A stretch of 64,000 bases of DNA, taken from assembly GCF_039543505.1 (NCBI RefSeq), contig NZ_BAABJW010000002.1, positions 186,001 through 250,000 on the forward strand, written 5' to 3'. The position numbers were made by a program, and so were the translations under genes. The notes beneath the pieces are model-generated. The model had not been told where the DNA came from, did no database searches, and was given only the letters and a program-made list of their open reading frames with translations. Below, in pieces: positions 53,192-60,523 of this stretch. Numbering within the stretch: position 1 is the first letter of the stretch; the number at the start of each line of letters is the position of its first letter. The DNA is from Litoribaculum gwangyangense. Its GTDB lineage: Bacteria; Bacteroidota; Bacteroidia; Flavobacteriales; Flavobacteriaceae.

Positions 53192-55252
53192 TTGAAAACT
53201 GAATTACAAACCCCTATTGCAAAAAAAATACCTAAAACATTAAAAATTCATAACGATGTTAGAATTGATAATTATTATTGGTTAAACGATAGGGAAAATC
53301 CTGAGGTTATTGATTATTTGAATGCTGAAAACGCTTATACCAAAGCTATGTTGAAGCATACTGAAGCATTTCAAAAAGAATTATTTGAAGAAATGAAAGC
53401 CAGGATTAAGGAAGATGATACCACGGTGCCTTACAAATTGAATGGCTACTGGTACATTACCCGTTTTGAAACAGGAAAAGACTACCCCATTTACCTCAGA
53501 AAAAAGGAAACTTTAGACGCACCTGATGAAATTTTATTTGACTGCAATGTCATGGCTAACGGCTTTTCATATTTCAATTTAGGTAGCATTGCTATAAGTC
53601 CAGATAATACCATGGCAGCTTTTTCAACCGATACCGTAAGCCGAAGGCAATACACTATCCAAGTTAAAAACCTTCAAACGAATGAAATTTATCAAGATAA
53701 AATTTTAAATACTACAGGACGCGCTACATGGGCAAACGACAATAAAACCTTATTTTATGCTATGAAAGATGAGGTAACGCTTCGTTCTCATAAAATATTT
53801 AAGCACACATTGGGCTCCAAAGCTGTTAAAGATGTTGAAGTTTACCATGAAGAAGATGAAACTTTTAACACCTTTGTTTACAAAACAAAATCTAAAAAAT
53901 ATATTGTCATTGGGTCATCAAGCACTTTGTCATCAGAATACCAAATATTGGATGCAAACAATCCAGATGGTGATTTTAAGATATTTCAAGAAAGAATTAA
54001 AGATTTGGAATATTCAATTGCACATTACAACGACAGTTTTTACATTATTTCAAACATAGATAAATCAACCAATTTTAAAGTTTCAAAAACAAACGAAAAA
54101 GCCACTGAGGTAAATAATTGGAAAGATTTAATTCCGCATAGAAAAGAGGTTTTGATTGAAGATATCGAAATTTTCAAGGATTATTTAGTGGTTAACGAAC
54201 GTGAAAATGGACTCAACAACTTGCGAATAATTAGTTGGGACGGTAAGGAAGATTATTATTTACCTTTCAAATCCGAAACCTATACGGCATACATTGGCAA
54301 TAATCCTGATTTTGATAGTGACGAGTTGCGTTACGGCTTTAATTCTCTAACTTCTCCAAGTTCAGTTATTGATTATAACTTCAAAACCAAACAAAGTGTA
54401 ATCAAAAAGGAACAAGAAGTTTTAGGAGGTAAGTTTGATAAAGAAAATTACGAGTCAAAGCGTATTTGGGCTCCCGCTAGAGATGGGGTTAAAATACCTA
54501 TATCCTTGGTGTACAAAAAGGGAATTGAGCTTGATGGGAATAATCCGTTACTTCAATATGCCTATGGCTCTTACGGTTCAACTATCGACCCCTCATTTTC
54601 AACCATTCGTTTAAGTTTATTGGATAGAGGTTTTATTTATGCTATATCCCATATTCGTGGTGGAGAATATTTAGGTAGGGATTGGTATGAAAACGGTAAA
54701 CTACTAACCAAAATGAATACGTTTACCGATTTTATTGACTGTTCTAAATATTTAATCAATCAAAAATACACTTCTAACAAACATTTATATGCTTATGGGG
54801 GTTCTGCTGGAGGTTTGCTTATGGGAGCAGTCATTAATTTAAATCCGGAATTATACAATGGTATTTTGGCAGCTGTTCCTTTTGTTGATGTCGTTACAAC
54901 GATGCTTGATGACACCATTCCTCTAACCACAGGCGAGTATGACGAATGGGGAAATCCTAACGATATGGAATATTATAACTATATGAAATCTTACTCCCCA
55001 TATGACAATATCGAAGCAAAAGAATATCCAAATATCTTAGTTACAACAGGTTTGCACGATTCTCAAGTACAATATTGGGAGCCCGCTAAATGGGTAGCAA
55101 AACTTAGGGAATTCAAGACAGATTCAAATAGATTGTTGTTGCATACAGATATGGATTCGGGTCATGGTGGCGCCTCAGGACGTTTTGAAAGCCTGAAGGA
55201 AGTCGCTATGGAATATGCCTTTTTGCTAGATTTAGAAGGAATTCATGGTTAA
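53192..55252 (+). CDS. S9-family prolyl oligopeptidase / oligopeptidase B-like (TTG start)
   Basis: 686 residues with an N-terminal seven-bladed propeller and a C-terminal alpha/beta hydrolase. The nucleophile is Ser538 in YGGSAGG, the Asp is in TGLHDSQVQYWEP and the His in DMDSGHGG. It cleaves small peptides, cytosolic as there is no signal peptide. No ATG lies between the upstream stop (53156) and the domain, so TTG at 53192 is the best start. Confidence 0.93.
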   Translation: MKTELQTPIAKKIPKTLKIHNDVRIDNYYWLNDRENPEVIDYLNAENAYTKAMLKHTEAFQKELFEEMKARIKEDDTTVPYKLNGYWYITRFETGKDYPIYLRKKETLDAPDEILFDCNVMANGFSYFNLGSIAISPDNTMAAFSTDTVSRRQYTIQVKNLQTNEIYQDKILNTTGRATWANDNKTLFYAMKDEVTLRSHKIFKHTLGSKAVKDVEVYHEEDETFNTFVYKTKSKKYIVIGSSSTLSSEYQILDANNPDGDFKIFQERIKDLEYSIAHYNDSFYIISNIDKSTNFKVSKTNEKATEVNNWKDLIPHRKEVLIEDIEIFKDYLVVNERENGLNNLRIISWDGKEDYYLPFKSETYTAYIGNNPDFDSDELRYGFNSLTSPSSVIDYNFKTKQSVIKKEQEVLGGKFDKENYESKRIWAPARDGVKIPISLVYKKGIELDGNNPLLQYAYGSYGSTIDPSFSTIRLSLLDRGFIYAISHIRGGEYLGRDWYENGKLLTKMNTFTDFIDCSKYLINQKYTSNKHLYAYGGSAGGLLMGAVINLNPELYNGILAAVPFVDVVTTMLDDTIPLTTGEYDEWGNPNDMEYYNYMKSYSPYDNIEAKEYPNILVTTGLHDSQVQYWEPAKWVAKLREFKTDSNRLLLHTDMDSGHGGASGRFESLKEVAMEYAFLLDLEGIHG

Positions 55253-55266
55253 TAAAAAAAAAGTTT

Positions 55267-55274
55267 TATTTTTG
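55267..55274 (+). promoter_or_regulatory. Possible -7 box of the cysteine/cysteate-synthase-like gene
   Basis: TATTTTTG, 55 bases before the ATG; no good -33. Confidence 0.35.
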
Positions 55275-55329
55275 TCAGGTTTTAAGCTGTTTTTATTTTT
55301 TCAAATGATACAGTTTATAAAAAGCATTT

Positions 55330-56370
55330 ATGAAACACAGAAACCAAGTTTTTGACAATGTATTAGATTTAGTGGGCAATACACCGCTTATTAAACTTAA
55401 TAAAATAGCTTCCAAGTTTAAAGGCAATTTTTACGCAAAAGTAGAATCTTTCAATCCAGGACACTCTTCAAAAGACAGAATAGCACTTTATATAATAGAA
55501 CAAGCCGAAAAGAAAGGAATTCTTTCTCCGGGAGACACTATTATTGAAACCACTTCTGGTAATACAGGTTTTAGTATTGCCATGGTTAGTATTATAAAGG
55601 GTTACGACTGTGTTTTAGCAGTGAGTTCTAAATCTTCAGCAGATAAAATTGATATGTTGAAGACCATGGGAGCTAAAGTTTATGTGTGTCCAGCTCATGT
55701 AAGTGCTGATGACCCAAGATCTTATTACCAAGTAGCAAAACGATTACATGATGAAATAAAAGGCTCTGTTTATATCAATCAATATTTTAACGAATTAAAT
55801 ATTGATGCGCATTATAAATCTACAGGTCCAGAAATCTGGAAACAAACAGAAGGAAAAATTACACACTTAATAGCATGTAGTGGAACAGGTGGTACCATAT
55901 CAGGAACAGCCAAATATTTAAAAGAGCAGAATAGCAACATCAAAATTATTGGAGTTGATGCTTATGGTTCTGTTATAAAAAAATACCATGAAACCAAAGA
56001 GTTTGATGAAAAAGAAATCTATCCATACAGAATTGAAGGTTTAGGGAAAAATCTAATTCCTACCGCTACAGATTTTGATGTGATTGATGAGTTTGTTAAA
56101 GTAACGGATGAAGAAAGTGCGCACACCGCCAGAGAAATTGCTAAAACCGAAGGTTTGTTTGTAGGTTACACATCAGGTGCAGCCATGCAAGCCATTAAGC
56201 AGCTGGGGGCCCAAGGTGAATTTAAGAAAAGTGATAATGTTGTGGTTATTTTTCCAGATCATGGATCACGTTATATGAGTAAGGTTTATAGTGATAAGTG
56301 GATGAATGAACAAGGCTTTTTCGATAGTATTAATGAAGCTTCTGCGCAGAATATTCAATACATAAAATAA
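55330..56370 (+). CDS. PLP-dependent cysteine-synthase-family enzyme, candidate cysteate synthase
   Basis: 346 residues of PLP fold type II. The lysine that binds PLP is Lys48 in FNPGHSSKDRIA, where common cysteine synthases have PxGSxKDR. TTSGNTG and SGTGGTISGTAKYLKE are the substrate and phosphate-binding loops. It would replace a serine-derived leaving group with sulfide or sulfite. Next to the acyltransferase-like gene 243 bases downstream, sulfite to L-cysteate is an attractive role, but an ordinary cysteine or cystathionine activity is possible. Confidence 0.88.
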   Translation: MKHRNQVFDNVLDLVGNTPLIKLNKIASKFKGNFYAKVESFNPGHSSKDRIALYIIEQAEKKGILSPGDTIIETTSGNTGFSIAMVSIIKGYDCVLAVSSKSSADKIDMLKTMGAKVYVCPAHVSADDPRSYYQVAKRLHDEIKGSVYINQYFNELNIDAHYKSTGPEIWKQTEGKITHLIACSGTGGTISGTAKYLKEQNSNIKIIGVDAYGSVIKKYHETKEFDEKEIYPYRIEGLGKNLIPTATDFDVIDEFVKVTDEESAHTAREIAKTEGLFVGYTSGAAMQAIKQLGAQGEFKKSDNVVVIFPDHGSRYMSKVYSDKWMNEQGFFDSINEASAQNIQYIK

Positions 56371-56390
56371 AATTTAGGATAACTTATTAG

Positions 56391-56430
56391 AAAAAGGTGT
56401 TTTCCAGTTGGCAAAACACCTTTTTCTTTT
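56391..56430 (+). terminator. Rho-independent terminator after the cysteine/cysteate-synthase-like gene
   Basis: AAAAAGGTGTTTT (56391-56403) pairs with AAAACACCTTTTT (56413-56425) around a 9-base loop, followed by CTTTTTT. Confidence 0.85.
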
Positions 56431-56483
56431 TTATTTTGTGAATAATTGGCCATTAAAAATTATGTTCAAAACATTTAAATAAT

Positions 56484-56491
56484 TAATTTTG
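56484..56491 (+). promoter_or_regulatory. Possible -7 box of the serine-palmitoyltransferase-like gene
   Basis: TAATTTTG fits TAnnTTTG; TTA is 21 bases upstream in place of TTG. It would give an approximately 115-base 5' leader with no obvious structure. Confidence 0.4.
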
Positions 56492-56613
56492 CATCAACTA
56501 ACTAAGGCAAAAGCTTTTCTTAAATTTTAAACATACAATATGTTTCATTACCTAATAGAGCATCTCCTAGTATAGTTATGTCTTAATTTTAATAGCAATA
56601 AGATTTATTTTAG

Positions 56614-57873
56614 ATGAAAGATTTATTTGATAAGATTTATAAGGACAAAGGACCTTTGGGTAAATGGGCTTCTCAAGCAGAAGGATACTTTGTATTTCCT
56701 AAATTAGAAGGAGAAATTTCAAACCGAATGAAATTTCAAGGTAAAGATGTAATTACTTGGAGTATTAATGATTATCTAGGTTTGGCAAACCATCCTGAAG
56801 TGAGAAAAGTGGATGCTGAGGCTGCAGCGCAATATGGATCAGCGTATCCAATGGGAGCGAGAATGATGTCTGGTCATACAGATTTGCATGAAAAACTTCA
56901 AGATGAATTGGCTGCATTCGTAAAAAAGGAAGCCGCTTATCTTTTGAATTTTGGTTACCAAGGCATTTTATCAACCATAGATGCTTTAGTTAGTAAGGAT
57001 GATATCATTGTATATGATGTTGATGCACATGCTTGTATTATTGACGGGGTTAGATTGCATATGGGAAAGCGCTTTACTTACAAGCATAATGATGTTGAGA
57101 GTTTAGAAAAAAACCTTGAAAGAGCTACTAAAATGGCTGAACAAACTGGCGGAGGAATTTTGGTTATTTCCGAAGGTGTTTTTGGGATGCGAGGAGAACA
57201 AGGTCGTCTTAAAGAGATAGTCGCTTTAAAGAAAAAATATAATTTTAGATTTTTAGTAGATGATGCTCACGGCTTTGGAACTTTAGGTGCCACTGGCGCA
57301 GGAGCAGGCGAGGAGCAAGGAGTTCAAGATGATATTGATGTTTATTTTGCAACATTTGCAAAATCTATGGCTAGTACTGGAGCTTTTATTGCTGCCGATC
57401 AGGAAATCATTGATTATTTAAAGTACAACTTGCGGTCACAAATGTTTGCAAAATCTTTGCAAATGCAATTAACCGTAGGTGCTTTAAAGCGATTGGAAAT
57501 GCTTAAAACAATGCCAGAGTTAAAAGAGAATCTCTGGAAAATAGTTAACGCATTACAATCAGGTTTAAAATCTCGTGGTTTTGATATAGGAACCACTCAA
57601 AGTTGTGTAACACCTGTATATTTAAAAGGAAGTATTCCTGAGGCGATGGCTTTAGTTAGGGATTTACGTGAAAACTATGGAATTTTCTGTTCTATAGTTG
57701 TGTATCCAGTGATACCTAAAGGATTGATTTTACTGAGAATGATTCCAACAGCCACACATACCCTACAAGATGTTGAGGAAACTTTAGATGCTTTTGATGC
57801 TATAAGAGAACGTTTGGATAATGGAACTTATAAGCGTTTATCTGCAGCGGTAATGGCCGCTATGGGACAATAG
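56614..57873 (+). CDS. Serine-palmitoyltransferase-like alpha-oxoamine synthase, candidate cysteate acyltransferase
   Basis: 419 residues, PLP fold type I. LVDDAHGFGTLGATGAG is the cofactor region and the Schiff-base lysine is Lys250 in FAKSMASTG; PMGARMMSGHTDLHEKL matches the substrate side of the AONS/KBL/SPT family. It condenses an amino acid with an acyl thioester. In Flavobacteriia such a gene beside a cysteine-synthase paralogue fits 3-ketocapnine (sulfonolipid) synthesis from cysteate; serine palmitoyltransferase is the alternative. Ends in a terminator shared with the convergent gene. Confidence 0.9.
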   Translation: MKDLFDKIYKDKGPLGKWASQAEGYFVFPKLEGEISNRMKFQGKDVITWSINDYLGLANHPEVRKVDAEAAAQYGSAYPMGARMMSGHTDLHEKLQDELAAFVKKEAAYLLNFGYQGILSTIDALVSKDDIIVYDVDAHACIIDGVRLHMGKRFTYKHNDVESLEKNLERATKMAEQTGGGILVISEGVFGMRGEQGRLKEIVALKKKYNFRFLVDDAHGFGTLGATGAGAGEEQGVQDDIDVYFATFAKSMASTGAFIAADQEIIDYLKYNLRSQMFAKSLQMQLTVGALKRLEMLKTMPELKENLWKIVNALQSGLKSRGFDIGTTQSCVTPVYLKGSIPEAMALVRDLRENYGIFCSIVVYPVIPKGLILLRMIPTATHTLQDVEETLDAFDAIRERLDNGTYKRLSAAVMAAMGQ

Positions 57874-57893
57874 CTTTTCAATAATTTTATATT

Positions 57894-57928
57894 AAAAAAT
57901 CCGACTCATAAGTGAGTCGGATTTTTTT
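57894..57928. terminator. Shared bidirectional terminator
   Basis: AAAAAATCCGACTCA (57894-57908), loop TAAG, TGAGTCGGATTTTTT from 57913. It overlaps by 2 bases the end of the convergent GNAT-like gene, whose stop is at 57927-57929, so one hairpin serves both. Confidence 0.88.
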
Positions 57929-59048
57929 ATGAAATAACTTTTCTAAACGTTTTCCGTCTTTTGTAAACAACTGGATCAAAATGTTTCCATATTTGATGAA
58001 TAGCAATATTGTCTTCTAATTCAGGTGTTCTAAAACAAGTTTCTATACCTTTTTTTGTGAAAACATCATAATATTCTTTAAAAATGACAGCATGAACGCC
58101 TTTGTTTTGATAATTGGGATGTATGCCAATTAGATAAAAAATTACATCTTTACTATTCTTTTTAGCATCTAAAATATATCTAAATCCAAATGGAAATAAT
58201 TTTCCTTTTGCTTTTTGGAGTGCTTTTGCAAAAGCAGGCATAACAATGGCAAACCCAATCATATTATCGTCTTTATCGACAACAAATTTTATATATTCAG
58301 GGTTTATAAAACTTATAAATTTTTTTTTGAAATACTCTTTTTGTACATCATTTATAGCAACAAAAGAAGATAACGATGCGTAACTTTTATTGAATAAATC
58401 AAACATTTTATCCGCGTAAGGCATTACCTCCTCAGTTTTTGTTAGCTTTAATGCTTTTAATTGATAACGTTTTTTGATAAGTTCTTGTGCTTTAAAAAAG
58501 AATTCAGGTTTTACGTTTTTAAAAGGGAATTTACTTTCGGAATATGACTTTTCCACTTGGTAATGAGCTGCTTCGTAATGCTTCACATAATAAGGATAAT
58601 TGTACCATGTAATCATGGTCGCCATAGAATCAAAACCTTCTGTCATAACACCTACCTTGTCTAAATTGGAAAACCCTACTGGACCTTCAGCGAACTCTAA
58701 ATTGTTGGCTTTGCCAATTTTTTCTACTTCACTTAAAAGTGTTTGAGAAACTTCTAAATCATCAATAAAATCAAACCATCCAAAACGCATTTTTTTTTGG
58801 TTTTGATCTTTTACTTCCAACCAATTTATAATAGCAGCTATTCTGCCTACAATTTGATTGTTTTTATATGCCAAAAATAATCTAGCCTCTGCATCATTAA
58901 ATACCGGATTTTCTTTTTTGTTGAATGTTTTAATTTCTTGACTTATAATGGGAGGAACCCAATATTTGGAATCTTTATATAATTTAAAAGGAAATTTCAC
59001 AAAAGCCTTTAAATCTTTTTTAGTCTTTACTTCTTTTAATGTCACCAT
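57927..59048 (-). CDS. GNAT-like acyltransferase, candidate capnine N-acyltransferase
   Basis: 373 residues with a GNAT-type core in the C-terminal half (FYLIGIHPNYQNKGVHAVIFKEYYDVF carries the acyl-CoA binding Q-x-x-G-V pattern) and an N-terminal related half (VGRIAAIINW). Database pipelines sometimes name such proteins GTP cyclohydrolase, which the sequence does not support. Its placement tail-to-tail with the serine-palmitoyltransferase-like gene suggests N-acylation of the long-chain base, similar to the GNAT-related bacterial ceramide synthases, but this is inference. Confidence 0.78.
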   Translation of the reverse strand: MVTLKEVKTKKDLKAFVKFPFKLYKDSKYWVPPIISQEIKTFNKKENPVFNDAEARLFLAYKNNQIVGRIAAIINWLEVKDQNQKKMRFGWFDFIDDLEVSQTLLSEVEKIGKANNLEFAEGPVGFSNLDKVGVMTEGFDSMATMITWYNYPYYVKHYEAAHYQVEKSYSESKFPFKNVKPEFFFKAQELIKKRYQLKALKLTKTEEVMPYADKMFDLFNKSYASLSSFVAINDVQKEYFKKKFISFINPEYIKFVVDKDDNMIGFAIVMPAFAKALQKAKGKLFPFGFRYILDAKKNSKDVIFYLIGIHPNYQNKGVHAVIFKEYYDVFTKKGIETCFRTPELEDNIAIHQIWKHFDPVVYKRRKTFRKVIS

Positions 59049-59069
59049 ATAAAATTTTTAACCTTAATT

Positions 59070-60080
59070 CTAGTTGCCAAAGTCAGTTTCCTTCTTTTTC
59101 CTTTTTTTAACAGTATCGGAATCTTCTTCATTTTTACTTTTCTTTACACCTTTTCTGTTGGATCGCCTTTTACCTTCATCTTCAGCAGAATTACCATTAT
59201 CAATTTCTTTATCCTTATGGAAATCAAGTCTATATGAAGCGCCTAAGGTTATGTTCATAACAGAAGGCGTGTCTTTGGTGTTAAATGTTAATGCGGTATC
59301 TAGCTGAAAATCTTTTCCCCATAAATAGGCACCACCAAATCTAATTAGATTATCAGCATAAAAATCGCTTTTAATGCCTTGAGTTTCACCAAAAATGACC
59401 CACTTTGGACTGAAGGAATGGGTTAATGTTAAAATATATTGAAAATCTGATTGGTCTGTTCCTATTCTATCTTTTATAAGATTTAAAACAAAAACCCAAC
59501 CACCAGAAAAATTGTTTTGAGTAGCAATCATGACTTTTGGGCTAAAACCTTCTACGCCTGGAGCAATATAAGGGTTGTTTTTAGCATCATAGTTCGCACC
59601 AACATATACAGATACTGCTGGTATTAGTGATTTCCATTTGAAACTGTGGTTAGCTTTCCAACTGTAAAGATTTGGTTTTTCATCCTCAGAATTTTTATAG
59701 GGATCGTAAATTAAATATTTTGCGCCAAGAGTTAAAAATTTGAAGTTAGCTCGGTCATTATCAAAGGGAATATTAGACCTATTATCTGTAAATGTATCAT
59801 TTTGGTAAGTACCTTCAATATTCAATTCTAATTCTTCAAACAACAATCCGTATCGAGCCGCAAAATCAATTCCATATCCTGAAACCTCATATTTTAAAGG
59901 GGTGTGTTTTTCATTAACCATGTAGGGGCCAATTTCTATTTGGGCTACATTTGTACCAACAGAAAAAGCGCTTCTCGAAACTCCTGGACGGTTAGAATTT
60001 ATAACATCGGTGTATTGGCAAAATACATTTGAAGTGATTAAAACCACTAAAAAAAATAAGATAGATTTATGTGGGCTCAT
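59070..60080 (-). CDS. Outer membrane transporter-like barrel protein (MetA-pathway family)
   Basis: 336 residues with a signal peptide (about 21 residues, ending VFCQ). Repeated amphipathic strands and a YLIYDP...FSPKWVIFGETQG pattern match the putative MetA-pathway of phenol degradation family of barrels, which is widespread and not specific for phenol. After the last strand (about residue 290) comes an unusual hydrophilic tail of about 40 residues, rich in Lys, Arg, Glu and Asp. Divergent from the DUF4834 gene. Confidence 0.8.
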   Translation of the reverse strand: MSPHKSILFFLVVLITSNVFCQYTDVINSNRPGVSRSAFSVGTNVAQIEIGPYMVNEKHTPLKYEVSGYGIDFAARYGLLFEELELNIEGTYQNDTFTDNRSNIPFDNDRANFKFLTLGAKYLIYDPYKNSEDEKPNLYSWKANHSFKWKSLIPAVSVYVGANYDAKNNPYIAPGVEGFSPKVMIATQNNFSGGWVFVLNLIKDRIGTDQSDFQYILTLTHSFSPKWVIFGETQGIKSDFYADNLIRFGGAYLWGKDFQLDTALTFNTKDTPSVMNITLGASYRLDFHKDKEIDNGNSAEDEGKRRSNRKGVKKSKNEEDSDTVKKRKKKETDFGN

Positions 60081-60190
60081 AATAATTAAGTTTTATTATG
60101 CCTTTAGGTTTTTTGGCTAAAGGCTTTTCAAATATAGATATTTTATAATTTTTTTATCATTTTTCAACCTTTTTTAAATATTTAGAATTG

Positions 60191-60198
60191 TATTTTTG
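60191..60198 (+). promoter_or_regulatory. -7 box of the DUF4834-yfhO unit
   Basis: TATTTTTG, 16 bases before the ATG at 60215. No -33 TTG at the correct spacing. The position makes an in-frame TTG at 60209 an unlikely start. Confidence 0.4.
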
Positions 60199-60214
60199 TT
60201 TAAAATAATTGATT

Positions 60215-60496
60215 ATGCAATATGCATCTGTTACTGGATTTGTAAGAATGATACTCATCATTCTGTTGGTTTATTTTGGAATTAAAATATTGGCACGCTT
60301 ATTCGCTCCATTCCTGATAAAGTTTGTTGCTAAGAAAGCAGAGCAACGATTTGGAGAGCAATTTGGGCAGTTTCAAAAACATAATCAACAATCAAAACCT
60401 AAAAAAGAAGGTGAAGTAACAATAGATAAGATACCAAATACTAAAACTTCAAATAAAGATGTTGGTGATTATATAGATTACGAAGAAATTGATTAA
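60215..60496 (+). CDS. DUF4834-family small membrane protein
   Basis: 93 residues from the ATG at 60215. One N-terminal transmembrane helix (about residues 8-28) and a hydrophilic tail rich in Gln, Lys and Asp, ending in an acidic YIDYEEID motif. I recognise it as DUF4834, function unknown. It is followed 27 bases later by the yfhO-type gene and is probably co-transcribed with it. Confidence 0.8.
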   Translation: MQYASVTGFVRMILIILLVYFGIKILARLFAPFLIKFVAKKAEQRFGEQFGQFQKHNQQSKPKKEGEVTIDKIPNTKTSNKDVGDYIDYEEID

Positions 60497-60523
60497 TTTT
60501 CGAATTAACTAACAATTATTTTA

